Shown: positions 1-6,483 of the stretch, one piece after another
Numbering within the stretch: position 1 is the first letter of the stretch
Layout: the number at the start of each line of letters is the position of its first letter
Assembly (NCBI GenBank): GCA_900554615.1
Contig: USIB01000026.1
Location: forward strand, 1 to 17,248
Length of the DNA stretch: 17,248 nucleotides
Direction of reading: 5' to 3'
DNA from: an uncultured Mycoplasmatota bacterium
Lineage (GTDB): Bacteria; Bacillota_I; Bacilli_A; RF39; UBA660
Notes under the pieces: generated by a model
What the model saw: only the letters and a program-made list of their open reading frames with translations
Databases searched by the model: none
Told to the model about the DNA's origin: nothing
Translations under genes and position numbers: made by a program

Positions 1-19
1 CTCATTTTTTTATCAAAAA

Positions 20-52
20 ATACTTACACTATTCGAGTAAGTATGATATAAT
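20..52 (+). promoter_or_regulatory. Strong extended -10 promoter with overlapping inverted repeat
   Basis: The -35 box TTACAC (24-29) is separated by exactly 17 bp from a perfect TATAAT (47-52). A TG one base upstream makes an extended -10 (TGATATAAT, 44-52). A perfect 8-bp inverted repeat, ATACTTAC (20-27) and GTAAGTAT (37-44), covers the -35 box and most of the spacer, so a dimeric regulator could bind there. It should drive the two zinc-ribbon genes. Boxes and repeat are read from sequence; regulator binding is inference. Confidence 0.65.
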
Positions 53-86
53 TAAGTAAAGATAAATTATTTTTATCTTTACTTAA
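52..86 (+). repeat. Perfect 15-bp inverted repeat at the transcription start
   Basis: The arms 52-66 and 72-86 are perfectly complementary around a 5-nt loop (67-71). The repeat begins at the last base of the -10 box, so it covers the expected start of transcription (about 59). There is no T-tract after it, so it is not an ordinary terminator. It could be a repressor operator, or a 5' mRNA hairpin that protects or regulates the transcript. Confidence 0.6.
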
Positions 87-133
87 AAATATGCTAGTAC
101 AGGTATTTTATGAATTAGAAAAGGAGGTAATTT

Positions 134-496
134 ATGTCAGAAGAAAGCAAATATTGTGAATTTTGTGGGAATAAGGTACATATTGATGCTGTAATGTGCC
201 CAAATTGTGGAAGACAGCTTGAAGAATTAAAAACAGATAGAAATACAAATAATCCACAAGTTATTATTAATAATAGTAATACAGTTAATAATACAAGTTC
301 CTATGGAAGAAAAGAATGTGATAAATGGACATCATTTTTATTATGCTTTTTCTTAGGATGGCTTGGTGCCCACAAATTCTATGAAGGCAAGACAGGATTA
401 GGATTGTTGTATTTATTTACAGTTGGATTATTTGGCATCGGATGGATTATAGATATAATTATAATTCTATGTAAGCCAAATCCATATTATGTGTAG
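134..496 (+). CDS. Zinc-ribbon TM2-domain membrane protein
   Basis: A 120-aa protein. Residues 8-26 form a four-cysteine zinc ribbon (CEFC and CPNC pairs). An Asn-rich linker of about 30 residues follows. The C-terminal half is a TM2 domain: two hydrophobic helices around the conserved GAHKFYEGKTGLG motif, ending in GWIIDIIIIL. TM2 proteins are small two-helix membrane proteins of poorly known function; the ribbon probably binds zinc and a partner in the cytoplasm. The start is set by AAAGGAGG about 7 nt upstream. It lies 14 nt before a second gene whose zinc ribbon is nearly the same, so the two are probably co-transcribed. Family assignment is firm; cellular role is unknown. Confidence 0.85.
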   Translation: MSEESKYCEFCGNKVHIDAVMCPNCGRQLEELKTDRNTNNPQVIINNSNTVNNTSSYGRKECDKWTSFLLCFFLGWLGAHKFYEGKTGLGLLYLFTVGLFGIGWIIDIIIILCKPNPYYV

Positions 497-510
497 GGAG
501 ATGATATATA

Positions 511-1398
511 ATGGAAAATACAAAATTTTGTAAGTTTTGTGGAGAAAAAATAGATAAAAGTTCAATGGTGTGTCCAAAATGTGGAAGACAGTTACAAACT
601 TATAAGGAAAACAAAGAACAACCAAAAGAGGAACAACAAAAGAAAGTAGAAGATAAGACCAAAGTATATACCCAAACTTGGTTTATGTGGGTTATGCTGA
701 TAATTTTTCCTCCAATAGGAATATTTCTGATGTGGAAGTTCAATTTTGAACTAGAAAAGAAGACTAAAATAATTTTATCAATTGTATTTGGTTTATTATT
801 TATATTATTACTTACTAGTAACACTAACGAAGCATCAGACAACAATGGTAAAATATATAACAGTGGCACTAATGTAAGTAATTCAAAAAAAGTAGAAATA
901 ATAGATTTCAGTTCAATGAATGAAATTGAAATACTATCATGGTGTAAAGAAAATAATTTAAATTGTAACATAAAAAGAGAATATTCCGATACAATACCAA
1001 AAGATGGATATATTAAACAAAGTTCCAGCGTTTCGGCTAAAGTACCAGAAAATAGTAAAGTAACAATTTCATTTTCATTAGGAAAAGAACCATCAGCAGA
1101 ATACAAAAATGCACTTAAAAAGGCCCAAAGTTATGCAAAAACTTTGCATATGTCAAAGCGAGCTATTTATGATCAATTAACTTCAACATATGGAGAAAAT
1201 TTTGAAAAAGACGCCGCGCAATATGCTATTGATAATATTGAATGGGATTGGGAAGCTAATGCATTAGCCAAAGCAAAGTCATATAGAGATACAATGAGTA
1301 TGTCAAAAAATGCTATATATGAACAATTAATTTCAGAGTATGGTGAACAATTTACTGAAGAAGAAGCACAATATGCAATTGACCATTTGGACGAATAA
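511..1398 (+). CDS. Zinc-ribbon membrane protein with PASTA-like domain and two Ltp-type repeats
   Basis: A 295-aa protein with four parts. Residues 7-24 are a zinc ribbon (CKFC, CPKC) almost matching the upstream gene. Two hydrophobic segments (about 57-76 and 86-103) are joined by a short charged loop. Residues about 127-190 resemble one PASTA domain (GYIKQSSSVSAKVPENSKV pattern). Residues 200-243 and 250-293 are two tandem repeats of the kind NALKKAQSY...MSK.AIYDQL...YGE.F....AQYAID, matching the Ltp family (Pfam Lipoprotein_Ltp), known from the superinfection-exclusion lipoprotein of phage TP-J34 and from many Firmicute surface proteins. There is no lipobox; anchoring is by the helices. 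The start follows a GGGAGATG ribosome binding site. Domain calls come from pattern recognition; function is unknown, with envelope sensing or an Ltp-like exclusion role as possibilities. Confidence 0.8.
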   Translation: MENTKFCKFCGEKIDKSSMVCPKCGRQLQTYKENKEQPKEEQQKKVEDKTKVYTQTWFMWVMLIIFPPIGIFLMWKFNFELEKKTKIILSIVFGLLFILLLTSNTNEASDNNGKIYNSGTNVSNSKKVEIIDFSSMNEIEILSWCKENNLNCNIKREYSDTIPKDGYIKQSSSVSAKVPENSKVTISFSLGKEPSAEYKNALKKAQSYAKTLHMSKRAIYDQLTSTYGENFEKDAAQYAIDNIEWDWEANALAKAKSYRDTMSMSKNAIYEQLISEYGEQFTEEEAQYAIDHLDE

Positions 1399-1434
1399 AA
1401 AGCAAAGCCATTATCTAAATATAAATATAAATAT

Positions 1435-1466
1435 AACCACTTGTACAAAAAAATACAAGTGGTTTT
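1435..1466 (+). terminator. Intrinsic terminator after the zinc-ribbon pair
   Basis: An 11-bp perfect stem (1435-1445 with 1454-1464) around an 8-nt A-rich loop is followed by TTTT. It lies 37 nt after the stop of the second zinc-ribbon gene. The short U-tract suggests moderate strength. Confidence 0.75.
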
Positions 1467-1537
1467 CAACATATAATAGTACATAATAATTAACTTATAT
1501 ATAATAAATATGGTTGATAAAAAATAATATAAACATA

Positions 1538-1566
1538 TTGACATCTTTTGGTAATAGTGATATTAT
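1538..1566 (+). promoter_or_regulatory. Promoter of the metal-resistance operon
   Basis: A perfect -35 TTGACA (1538-1543), a 17-bp spacer and TATTAT (1561-1566) form a near-consensus SigA promoter. The operator palindrome starts 5 bp after the -10 box, over the expected transcription start. Confidence 0.75.
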
Positions 1567-1570
1567 TTAA

Positions 1571-1594
1571 ATATATGAATATATATTCATATAT
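1571..1594 (+). promoter_or_regulatory. Perfect 24-bp palindromic operator of ArsR/SmtB type
   Basis: Half-site ATATATGAATAT is followed directly by its exact reverse complement. The TGAA...TTCA core in an AT-rich 12+12 palindrome is the form bound by SmtB, CzrA and related repressors. Placement directly after the -10 box and 17 nt before the arsR start codon fits autorepression, relieved by metal. Confidence 0.8.
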
Positions 1595-1610
1595 AATAAG
1601 GAGGAATAAT

Positions 1611-1937
1611 ATGATAGATAATGTAGATATAAATAAAATACAAAAAGAATTACTTGAAGAAGATACAATTATTGATATAGCAGAACTATTCAAAGTATTT
1701 GCAGATTCAACAAGAGTAAAAATAATAAATGTCTTATTAGAAAATAAATTATGTGTTAGCGATATAGCAACACTAGTTGGAGGAACACAATCCGCCATTT
1801 CACATCAACTAAGAATACTAAAATCAGCAAAATTAGTAAAATATACCAAAATAGGAAAAACAGTCTACTACGAACTAAGTGATGACCATGTAAAGAAATT
1901 ATTTAATATTGGAAAGGAACATATAAATGAAATATAA
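1611..1937 (+). CDS. ArsR/SmtB-family metal-responsive repressor
   Basis: A 108-aa winged-helix repressor. The start chosen is the ATG at 1611, directly preceded by AAGGAGG; an upstream in-frame ATG at 1548 would lie inside the promoter and has no ribosome binding site. The helix-turn-helix spans about residues 48-72 (VSDIATL...SAISHQLRIL), followed by the beta-wing (KIGKTVYYELS). At the C-terminus Asp91, His93, His104 and Glu107 have exactly the spacing of the SmtB alpha-5 zinc ligands (D104/H106/H117/E120). The alpha-3 motif is LCVSD with a single Cys48, where CadC-type cadmium/lead sensors have two cysteines. I therefore infer a zinc or cobalt sensor. It overlaps the ATPase gene by 11 nt, so the two are translationally coupled. 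Confidence 0.9.
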   Translation: MIDNVDINKIQKELLEEDTIIDIAELFKVFADSTRVKIINVLLENKLCVSDIATLVGGTQSAISHQLRILKSAKLVKYTKIGKTVYYELSDDHVKKLFNIGKEHINEI

Positions 1938-3963
1938 ATATAATATCAAAAATCTAGACTGTGCTAATTGTGCTAAAAGCATTGAAAATAAATTAAATGA
2001 AGATAAAAATATCAAAAAAGCCATTGTTAATTTTAATTCATCAACAGTAACTGTGGAAACAGACATAAAAGATGCTTTTACTTATATAAAAAAAATAGTA
2101 AGTGAAATAGAACCAGATGCTATTTTAAGTGAAGATAAAATAAAAGAAAATAAAAATATAGATATCTATAGAATAGTACTAGGAGGATTAATAGGATTAC
2201 TTGGAATAGTACTAAAATTACCAAACTATTTAAGTACTATCTTAATAGTAGTAGCCTATATAATCCTAATATATAAAACACTATTAACTTCTATTAAACA
2301 ATTAAGAAAGAAAGTAATAAATGAAAACTTCCTAGTAGCAATATCTGCTCTCGGTGCTTTTGTTCTAGGAGATTCCCATGAAGGATTAATGGTCCTATTC
2401 TTATATGATTTAGGAAAAGTATTAGAAAGCATGGCTGTAAATAAAAGTCGTAACTCAGTAGCCGAACTTATGGATATCAAAGAAGAAACATCAAATCTAA
2501 AAGAAAAGAATAAAATAATAGTAGTTCCAACAACCGAAATAAAAGTAGGTGACATAATCGTAGTCAAAGAAGGAGAAAGAGTACCCCTAGACGGAACCAT
2601 AGTAAAAGGCTCTTCCATGTTAGATACAAGTGCTCTAACCGGAGAAGCACTTCCAATATCAGTAAATATTGGAGATAACATCTTATCAGGAAGCATAAAT
2701 AAAGGAGGCCTACTAGAAGTAAAAGTAACATCAATCTATAAAGATTCAACAGTAAATAAAATACTAGAATTAGTAGAAACTGCTACCGAAAGAAAAACTA
2801 AAACTGAAAAAGTAGTATCAAAATACTCATCTAAATATACATTAGGAGTAATTATAATCGCCATTCTAACCGCAGTCTTATTACCACTATTTACAAATCT
2901 AACATATAGTGAAAGTATCTATAAAGGATTAACAATACTAGTAATATCTTGTCCATGTGCTATAGCCATATCAATACCACTATCATACTTTTCAGGTATT
3001 GGAGCATCATCTAGAGAAGGAATACTAGTAAAAGGAAGTAACTATCTAGATAGTATCAAAAATATCAAAGAAATAGCCTTTGATAAAACAGGAACTATCA
3101 CAACAGGAGATTTCTATATATCAAAAATAAATATCCACAACAAAGAATATACTAAAGATAAAATAATGGAAATTTTTGCTAAAGGAGAATCCCTTTCAAA
3201 TCATCCAATCGCCAAATCAGTATTAAAAAAATATAATAAAGAAGTATCTCATAAAGATATCAAAGACTTTAAAGAAGTATCAGGAAAAGGAATAGAGTTT
3301 ACTTATAAAAAAGATAAAGTAAAAATAGGAAATCCTAAATATTGTGGTATCAAAGAAGAAAGTAGTAATATCTATCTAACAGTAAATGATAGTCTAGTCG
3401 CAGATATTGAAATAAAAGACGAAATAAAAAGTACTGCTAAAGAAACAATAAAAAAATTAAAAGATATGAATATAACAATTCATATGTTTACTGGAGATAC
3501 CAAAGAAAAAGCCGAAGAAATATCTAAAGAACTAAATATCGAAGATGTAAATTATGGTATGTTACCAAATGATAAATATAACTATTTAGAAAAAATAATC
3601 AAAAACAAAAAAGAAGGAACAATCGTAGCCTTTGTTGGAGATGGTATCAATGATGCCCCAGTTCTAAAACTAGCAGATCTAGGTATTTCAATGGGCTCCC
3701 TAGGAACAGACTCTGCTATCGAAGCATCTGACATAGTAATAATGAATGATAATCTAGATAAAATAATAACAGCTATAAATATATCTAAGAAAACAGGAAA
3801 GATAATAAATCAAAATCTAATCTTTGCTATAGGTATAAAACTATTAGTACTAATATTAACTCTACTAGGAATATCAACAATGCTAGAAGCTGTCTTTGCT
3901 GATGTAGGTGTAACAGTATTATGTATTTTAAATACATTAAGATTATTAAAGAATAATAAATAA
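1927..3963 (+). CDS. cadA: P1B-type Zn/Cd/Pb-exporting ATPase (CadA/ZntA type)
   Basis: A 678-aa heavy-metal pump that uses ATP to export divalent soft metals across the membrane. In order: one N-terminal metal-binding domain (LDCANC, Cys12 and Cys15), transmembrane helices from about residue 82, the actuator TGE (238-240), the ion-channel motif SCPC (341-344), the phosphorylation site DKTGT (Asp386), the nucleotide-binding HP (426-427), the hinge GDGINDAP (571-578), and a last helix with ADVGVTVLCILNTLRLL. The CPC motif with Asp659 in the last helix marks the P1B-2 class (Zn, Cd, Pb) and argues against copper. It follows the SmtB-like repressor in one operon and ends at a strong terminator. 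Length is normal for the family. Confidence 0.93.
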   Translation: MKYKYNIKNLDCANCAKSIENKLNEDKNIKKAIVNFNSSTVTVETDIKDAFTYIKKIVSEIEPDAILSEDKIKENKNIDIYRIVLGGLIGLLGIVLKLPNYLSTILIVVAYIILIYKTLLTSIKQLRKKVINENFLVAISALGAFVLGDSHEGLMVLFLYDLGKVLESMAVNKSRNSVAELMDIKEETSNLKEKNKIIVVPTTEIKVGDIIVVKEGERVPLDGTIVKGSSMLDTSALTGEALPISVNIGDNILSGSINKGGLLEVKVTSIYKDSTVNKILELVETATERKTKTEKVVSKYSSKYTLGVIIIAILTAVLLPLFTNLTYSESIYKGLTILVISCPCAIAISIPLSYFSGIGASSREGILVKGSNYLDSIKNIKEIAFDKTGTITTGDFYISKINIHNKEYTKDKIMEIFAKGESLSNHPIAKSVLKKYNKEVSHKDIKDFKEVSGKGIEFTYKKDKVKIGNPKYCGIKEESSNIYLTVNDSLVADIEIKDEIKSTAKETIKKLKDMNITIHMFTGDTKEKAEEISKELNIEDVNYGMLPNDKYNYLEKIIKNKKEGTIVAFVGDGINDAPVLKLADLGISMGSLGTDSAIEASDIVIMNDNLDKIITAINISKKTGKIINQNLIFAIGIKLLVLILTLLGISTMLEAVFADVGVTVLCILNTLRLLKNNK

Positions 3964-3975
3964 CTATTTGACAGC

Positions 3976-4019
3976 AAAAACGAGCAAAACCATATACCAT
4001 AAGGAATTGCTCGTTTTTT
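3976..4019 (+). terminator. Intrinsic terminator of the metal operon
   Basis: A 12-bp stem (3976-3987 with 4007-4018) containing the CGAGCAA core closes a 19-nt loop and runs into T6 (4014-4019). The run of As on the left arm means it could also act for transcripts from the other strand. Confidence 0.8.
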
Positions 4020-4048
4020 AATTGTTGTGATTTAATTAAAATAACTAG

Positions 4049-4077
4049 TTGTAATAAATAAAAAAATAATATATAAT
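4049..4077 (+). promoter_or_regulatory. Promoter of the DUF6512-like gene
   Basis: TTGTAA (4049-4054), a 17-bp spacer and a perfect TATAAT (4072-4077), with a start site about 4084. Together with terminators on both sides this makes the next gene a single-gene unit. Confidence 0.6.
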
Positions 4078-4099
4078 TATATTGTAAATAGGAGGACAT

Positions 4100-4648
4100 A
4101 TGAATATAGTAATAGCCATAATTTTTATATCCGTAATAGGAACACTTTTACATTTCATGTATGAATGGTCAGGACATAATAAAGTAGTATCCCTTTTTGC
4201 AGCAGTAAACGAAAGTACTTGGGAACATATCAAAATAGCCTTAACACCAACCTTTATATGGACATTATATGATGGAGCAGTATATGGCCTTAATCCCAAT
4301 TACTTTGAAGCCAAAGCCTTAAGTATATTAGTAATAATAGTGCTAATACCATTACTATTTTATGCCTATCAATTAATAACCAAAAAAGCCATATTACCAA
4401 TAGATATCACAATATTCTATTTAACTATTATTATAAGTAACCTAGTATTTAACTATGTAATAAATATGGAAGCATTACATTTCTTTTATGCATACATATC
4501 AGTATTAGTATTATTTATAATATTCGGTTCCTATATGGTATTAACCTTATTACCAATAAAAAGCTTCTTATTCAAAGACCCAATAACCAAAAGATATGGA
4601 ATAAGAGGACATTCACATCATGAACACAAAGAACATAAAGAAAAATAA
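4100..4648 (+). CDS. DUF6512-like multi-pass membrane protein with His-rich tail
   Basis: A 182-aa integral membrane protein with about five hydrophobic helices (roughly 2-20, 48-64, 72-92, 102-121, 128-152). Conserved-looking polar motifs are HFMYEWSGHN (18-27) and NESTWEHIK (37-45), which I recognise as characteristic of the DUF6512 family, whose function is unknown. The tail (171-182) contains HSHHEHKEHK, five His with Glu and Lys, a plausible metal-binding patch. A GGAGG site lies 4 nt before the start. The gene has its own promoter and terminator but sits directly behind the metal ATPase, so a link to metal handling is possible and unproven. Confidence 0.75.
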   Translation: MNIVIAIIFISVIGTLLHFMYEWSGHNKVVSLFAAVNESTWEHIKIALTPTFIWTLYDGAVYGLNPNYFEAKALSILVIIVLIPLLFYAYQLITKKAILPIDITIFYLTIIISNLVFNYVINMEALHFFYAYISVLVLFIIFGSYMVLTLLPIKSFLFKDPITKRYGIRGHSHHEHKEHKEK

Positions 4649-4650
4649 TC

Positions 4651-4679
4651 AAAATATGTTTTAATAACATATTTTTTTT
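4651..4679 (+). terminator. Intrinsic terminator after the DUF6512-like gene
   Basis: A 10-bp AT-rich stem (4651-4660 with 4666-4675), a 5-nt loop and a run of eight T (4672-4679). The T-run touches the extended -10 box of the next operon. Confidence 0.75.
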
Positions 4680-4687
4680 GGTATAAT
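4679..4687 (+). promoter_or_regulatory. Extended -10 promoter of the rlmN-rpe operon
   Basis: TGGTATAAT (4679-4687) is a perfect extended -10. The -35 position 17 bp upstream holds TTTTAA, a weak match. The start site would be about 4694, giving a leader of only about 12 nt before the GTG of rlmN. Confidence 0.55.
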
Positions 4688-4705
4688 AATAATGGAAAGT
4701 TAGAA

Positions 4706-5728
4706 GTGAAAAAAATGAGAAATATATATGATTTAACAATAAAAGAATTAGAAGACTATTTCATATCAATAAATGAAAAGAAGTTTAGAGCAGTTCAAGT
4801 ATATGAAGCTCTATATAAAAGAAGAGTAACATCATTTGATGATATGACCAATATAAGTAAAGAAGTAAGAGAAAAATTAAAACAAGATTTTTCTTTCTAT
4901 AAAATAAAAATGTTAGTAAAACAGCAAGGCAAGAATGTCAATAAATATCTATTTGAATTAGAAGACGGAAACAAGATAGAATCCGTATTAATGTTTCACG
5001 ATTACGGAACAAGTATCTGTGTATCATCTCAAGTAGGTTGCAATATGACTTGTGCCTTCTGCGAAAGTGGAAGATTAAAAAAAGTAAGAAATCTATTAGC
5101 CTATGAAATAGTAGAACAAATCCTCCAAATAGAAGAAGAAATAAATAAAAGAATAACTCATGTTGTCGTTATGGGAATAGGAGAACCTTTTGATAACTAT
5201 GATAATGTTTTAAGATTTGTTAAAATAATAAATTGTGGTAAAGGAATCGATATTGGTTCAAGACATATAACCATATCAACATGTGGAGTAATCCCTGGCA
5301 TAAAGAAGTTTATGAATGAAGAAGGACAAGTAAACCTAGCCATAAGTTTGCATGCCCCTAATAACACCCTTAGAAGTAGAATAATGCCTATCAATAAAGC
5401 ATATCCTTTAAATGAATTAATGGAAACAATAAAAGAATATATAAATAAGACAAATCGTAGAGTAACCTTTGAATATATAATGCTTGATAATGTAAATGAT
5501 AGTGAAGAAAATGCTAAAGAATTAGCCTTATTATTAAAAGGAATAAATTGTTATGTTAATCTAATACCATATAATGAAACAGAAAATATTGAATTTAAAC
5601 GAACAAAAGAGTGGAAAATTATGAAGTTTTATGATATACTAAAGAAAAATAAGATAAATGTAACAATAAGAAAAGAATTTGGAGGCTCTGTTGATGCTGC
5701 ATGTGGTCAACTAAGAGCTAATAATTAA
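4706..5728 (+). CDS. rlmN: 23S rRNA (adenine-2503-C2)/tRNA methyltransferase RlmN
   Basis: A 340-aa radical-SAM enzyme that methylates C2 of A2503 in 23S rRNA, and in many bacteria A37 of some tRNAs. The iron-sulfur motif is CNMTCAFC (Cys112, 116, 119). The SAM-binding motif is GIGEPFDN (157-164), and the catalytic methyl-carrying cysteine is Cys333 in DAACGQL. The residues after the cluster read ESGRLKKVRNL and the tail EFGGSVDAACGQL, slightly unlike the usual GSDIDAACGQL. Gene order (rlmN-stp-prkC-rsgA-rpe) is the Firmicute one and supports RlmN over the antibiotic-resistance relative Cfr. The start is GTG at 4706 with GGAAAG upstream; ATG at 4715 is an alternative. Confidence 0.93.
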   Translation: MKKMRNIYDLTIKELEDYFISINEKKFRAVQVYEALYKRRVTSFDDMTNISKEVREKLKQDFSFYKIKMLVKQQGKNVNKYLFELEDGNKIESVLMFHDYGTSICVSSQVGCNMTCAFCESGRLKKVRNLLAYEIVEQILQIEEEINKRITHVVVMGIGEPFDNYDNVLRFVKIINCGKGIDIGSRHITISTCGVIPGIKKFMNEEGQVNLAISLHAPNNTLRSRIMPINKAYPLNELMETIKEYINKTNRRVTFEYIMLDNVNDSEENAKELALLLKGINCYVNLIPYNETENIEFKRTKEWKIMKFYDILKKNKINVTIRKEFGGSVDAACGQLRANN

Positions 5729-5742
5729 GAGGAAGTGAAATA

Positions 5743-6483
5743 ATGCAAACATTTTATATGACAGATGCCGGAAAAGTAAGAACACATAATGAAGATAGTG
5801 TAATAATAGTTAGTAATAAAAATAATGAATTCATTCTAGCAGTAGCAGATGGAATGGGTGGACATAAAGCTGGAGAAATAGCTTCAAATATAGCAATAGA
5901 ACATATTGTTCAAAGTTTCGAAAGCATGGAAACAATAGGAAAGAAAGAAGAAGGAATAGATTGGTTAAGAAAAATAGTAAAAGAAATAAATGAAAAAATA
6001 TTTGAATATACCTCTATTCATCCAGAAAGTAAAGGAATGGGAACAACCCTAGTAATAGCAGTAAAAACAGATGACTATATCCTTTATGGAAATATAGGAG
6101 ATTCATCAGGATATGTAGTAAAAAATGAAAAACTACATAAAGTAACTAAAGATCATACTCTAGTAAACCTATTAGTATCAACAGGAGAACTAACTCCTGA
6201 ACAAGCAAAGTTCCATCCTAGAAAGAACTTGCTTACAAGGGCACTAGGAGCCAATGATCCAATCGAAATAGATATCTTTGATGTTGATAATACCATAAAT
6301 GGCTTATTCTTATGTAGTGATGGATTAACCAACATGGTAACAGATGAACAAATAGAAAAAGTATTAAATAGTAAGTCATCAATCGAAGAACAAGTAGAAA
6401 AATTAATAAAAAAGAGTAATATAAGAGGGGGAACAGATAACATTTCAATAGCATATCTGAAAAAGGAAAGTGGTGATAAGTAA
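5743..6483 (+). CDS. stp: PP2C-family Ser/Thr protein phosphatase
   Basis: A 246-aa manganese/magnesium-dependent phosphatase that removes phosphate from proteins phosphorylated by the PrkC kinase encoded next to it. PP2C motifs are intact: RTHNED (13-18), ADGMGGHKAGE (35-45, metal ligand Asp36), GMGTT (98-102), GNIGDSSGY (116-124), CSDGLTNMV (191-199, Asp193) and GGTDNIS (229-235, Asp232). It is soluble and of normal length for the PrpC/Stp group. GAGGAAGTG precedes the start. Its stop overlaps the kinase start as TAATG, so the antagonistic pair is translationally coupled. Confidence 0.95.
   Translation: MQTFYMTDAGKVRTHNEDSVIIVSNKNNEFILAVADGMGGHKAGEIASNIAIEHIVQSFESMETIGKKEEGIDWLRKIVKEINEKIFEYTSIHPESKGMGTTLVIAVKTDDYILYGNIGDSSGYVVKNEKLHKVTKDHTLVNLLVSTGELTPEQAKFHPRKNLLTRALGANDPIEIDIFDVDNTINGLFLCSDGLTNMVTDEQIEKVLNSKSSIEEQVEKLIKKSNIRGGTDNISIAYLKKESGDK

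Noticed and set aside
600..1106. 168-aa minus-strand ORF opposite the zinc-ribbon/PASTA/Ltp gene
   Set aside because: It is antisense to a gene with recognisable domains, with Ser/Leu/Ile-rich shadow composition and no ribosome binding site.
1417..1434. ATAAAT-type tandem repeat after the second zinc-ribbon gene
   Set aside because: Only about three units of simple AT sequence; not enough to call a functional repeat.
1548..1610. Upstream in-frame start for the ArsR repressor (129 aa)
   Set aside because: The extra 21 residues are translated from the promoter and operator, and there is no ribosome binding site; ATG 1611 follows AAGGAGG.
4706..5728. Cfr-type resistance methyltransferase
   Set aside because: Sequence around the cluster and gene order with stp-prkC-rsgA-rpe fit the housekeeping RlmN.
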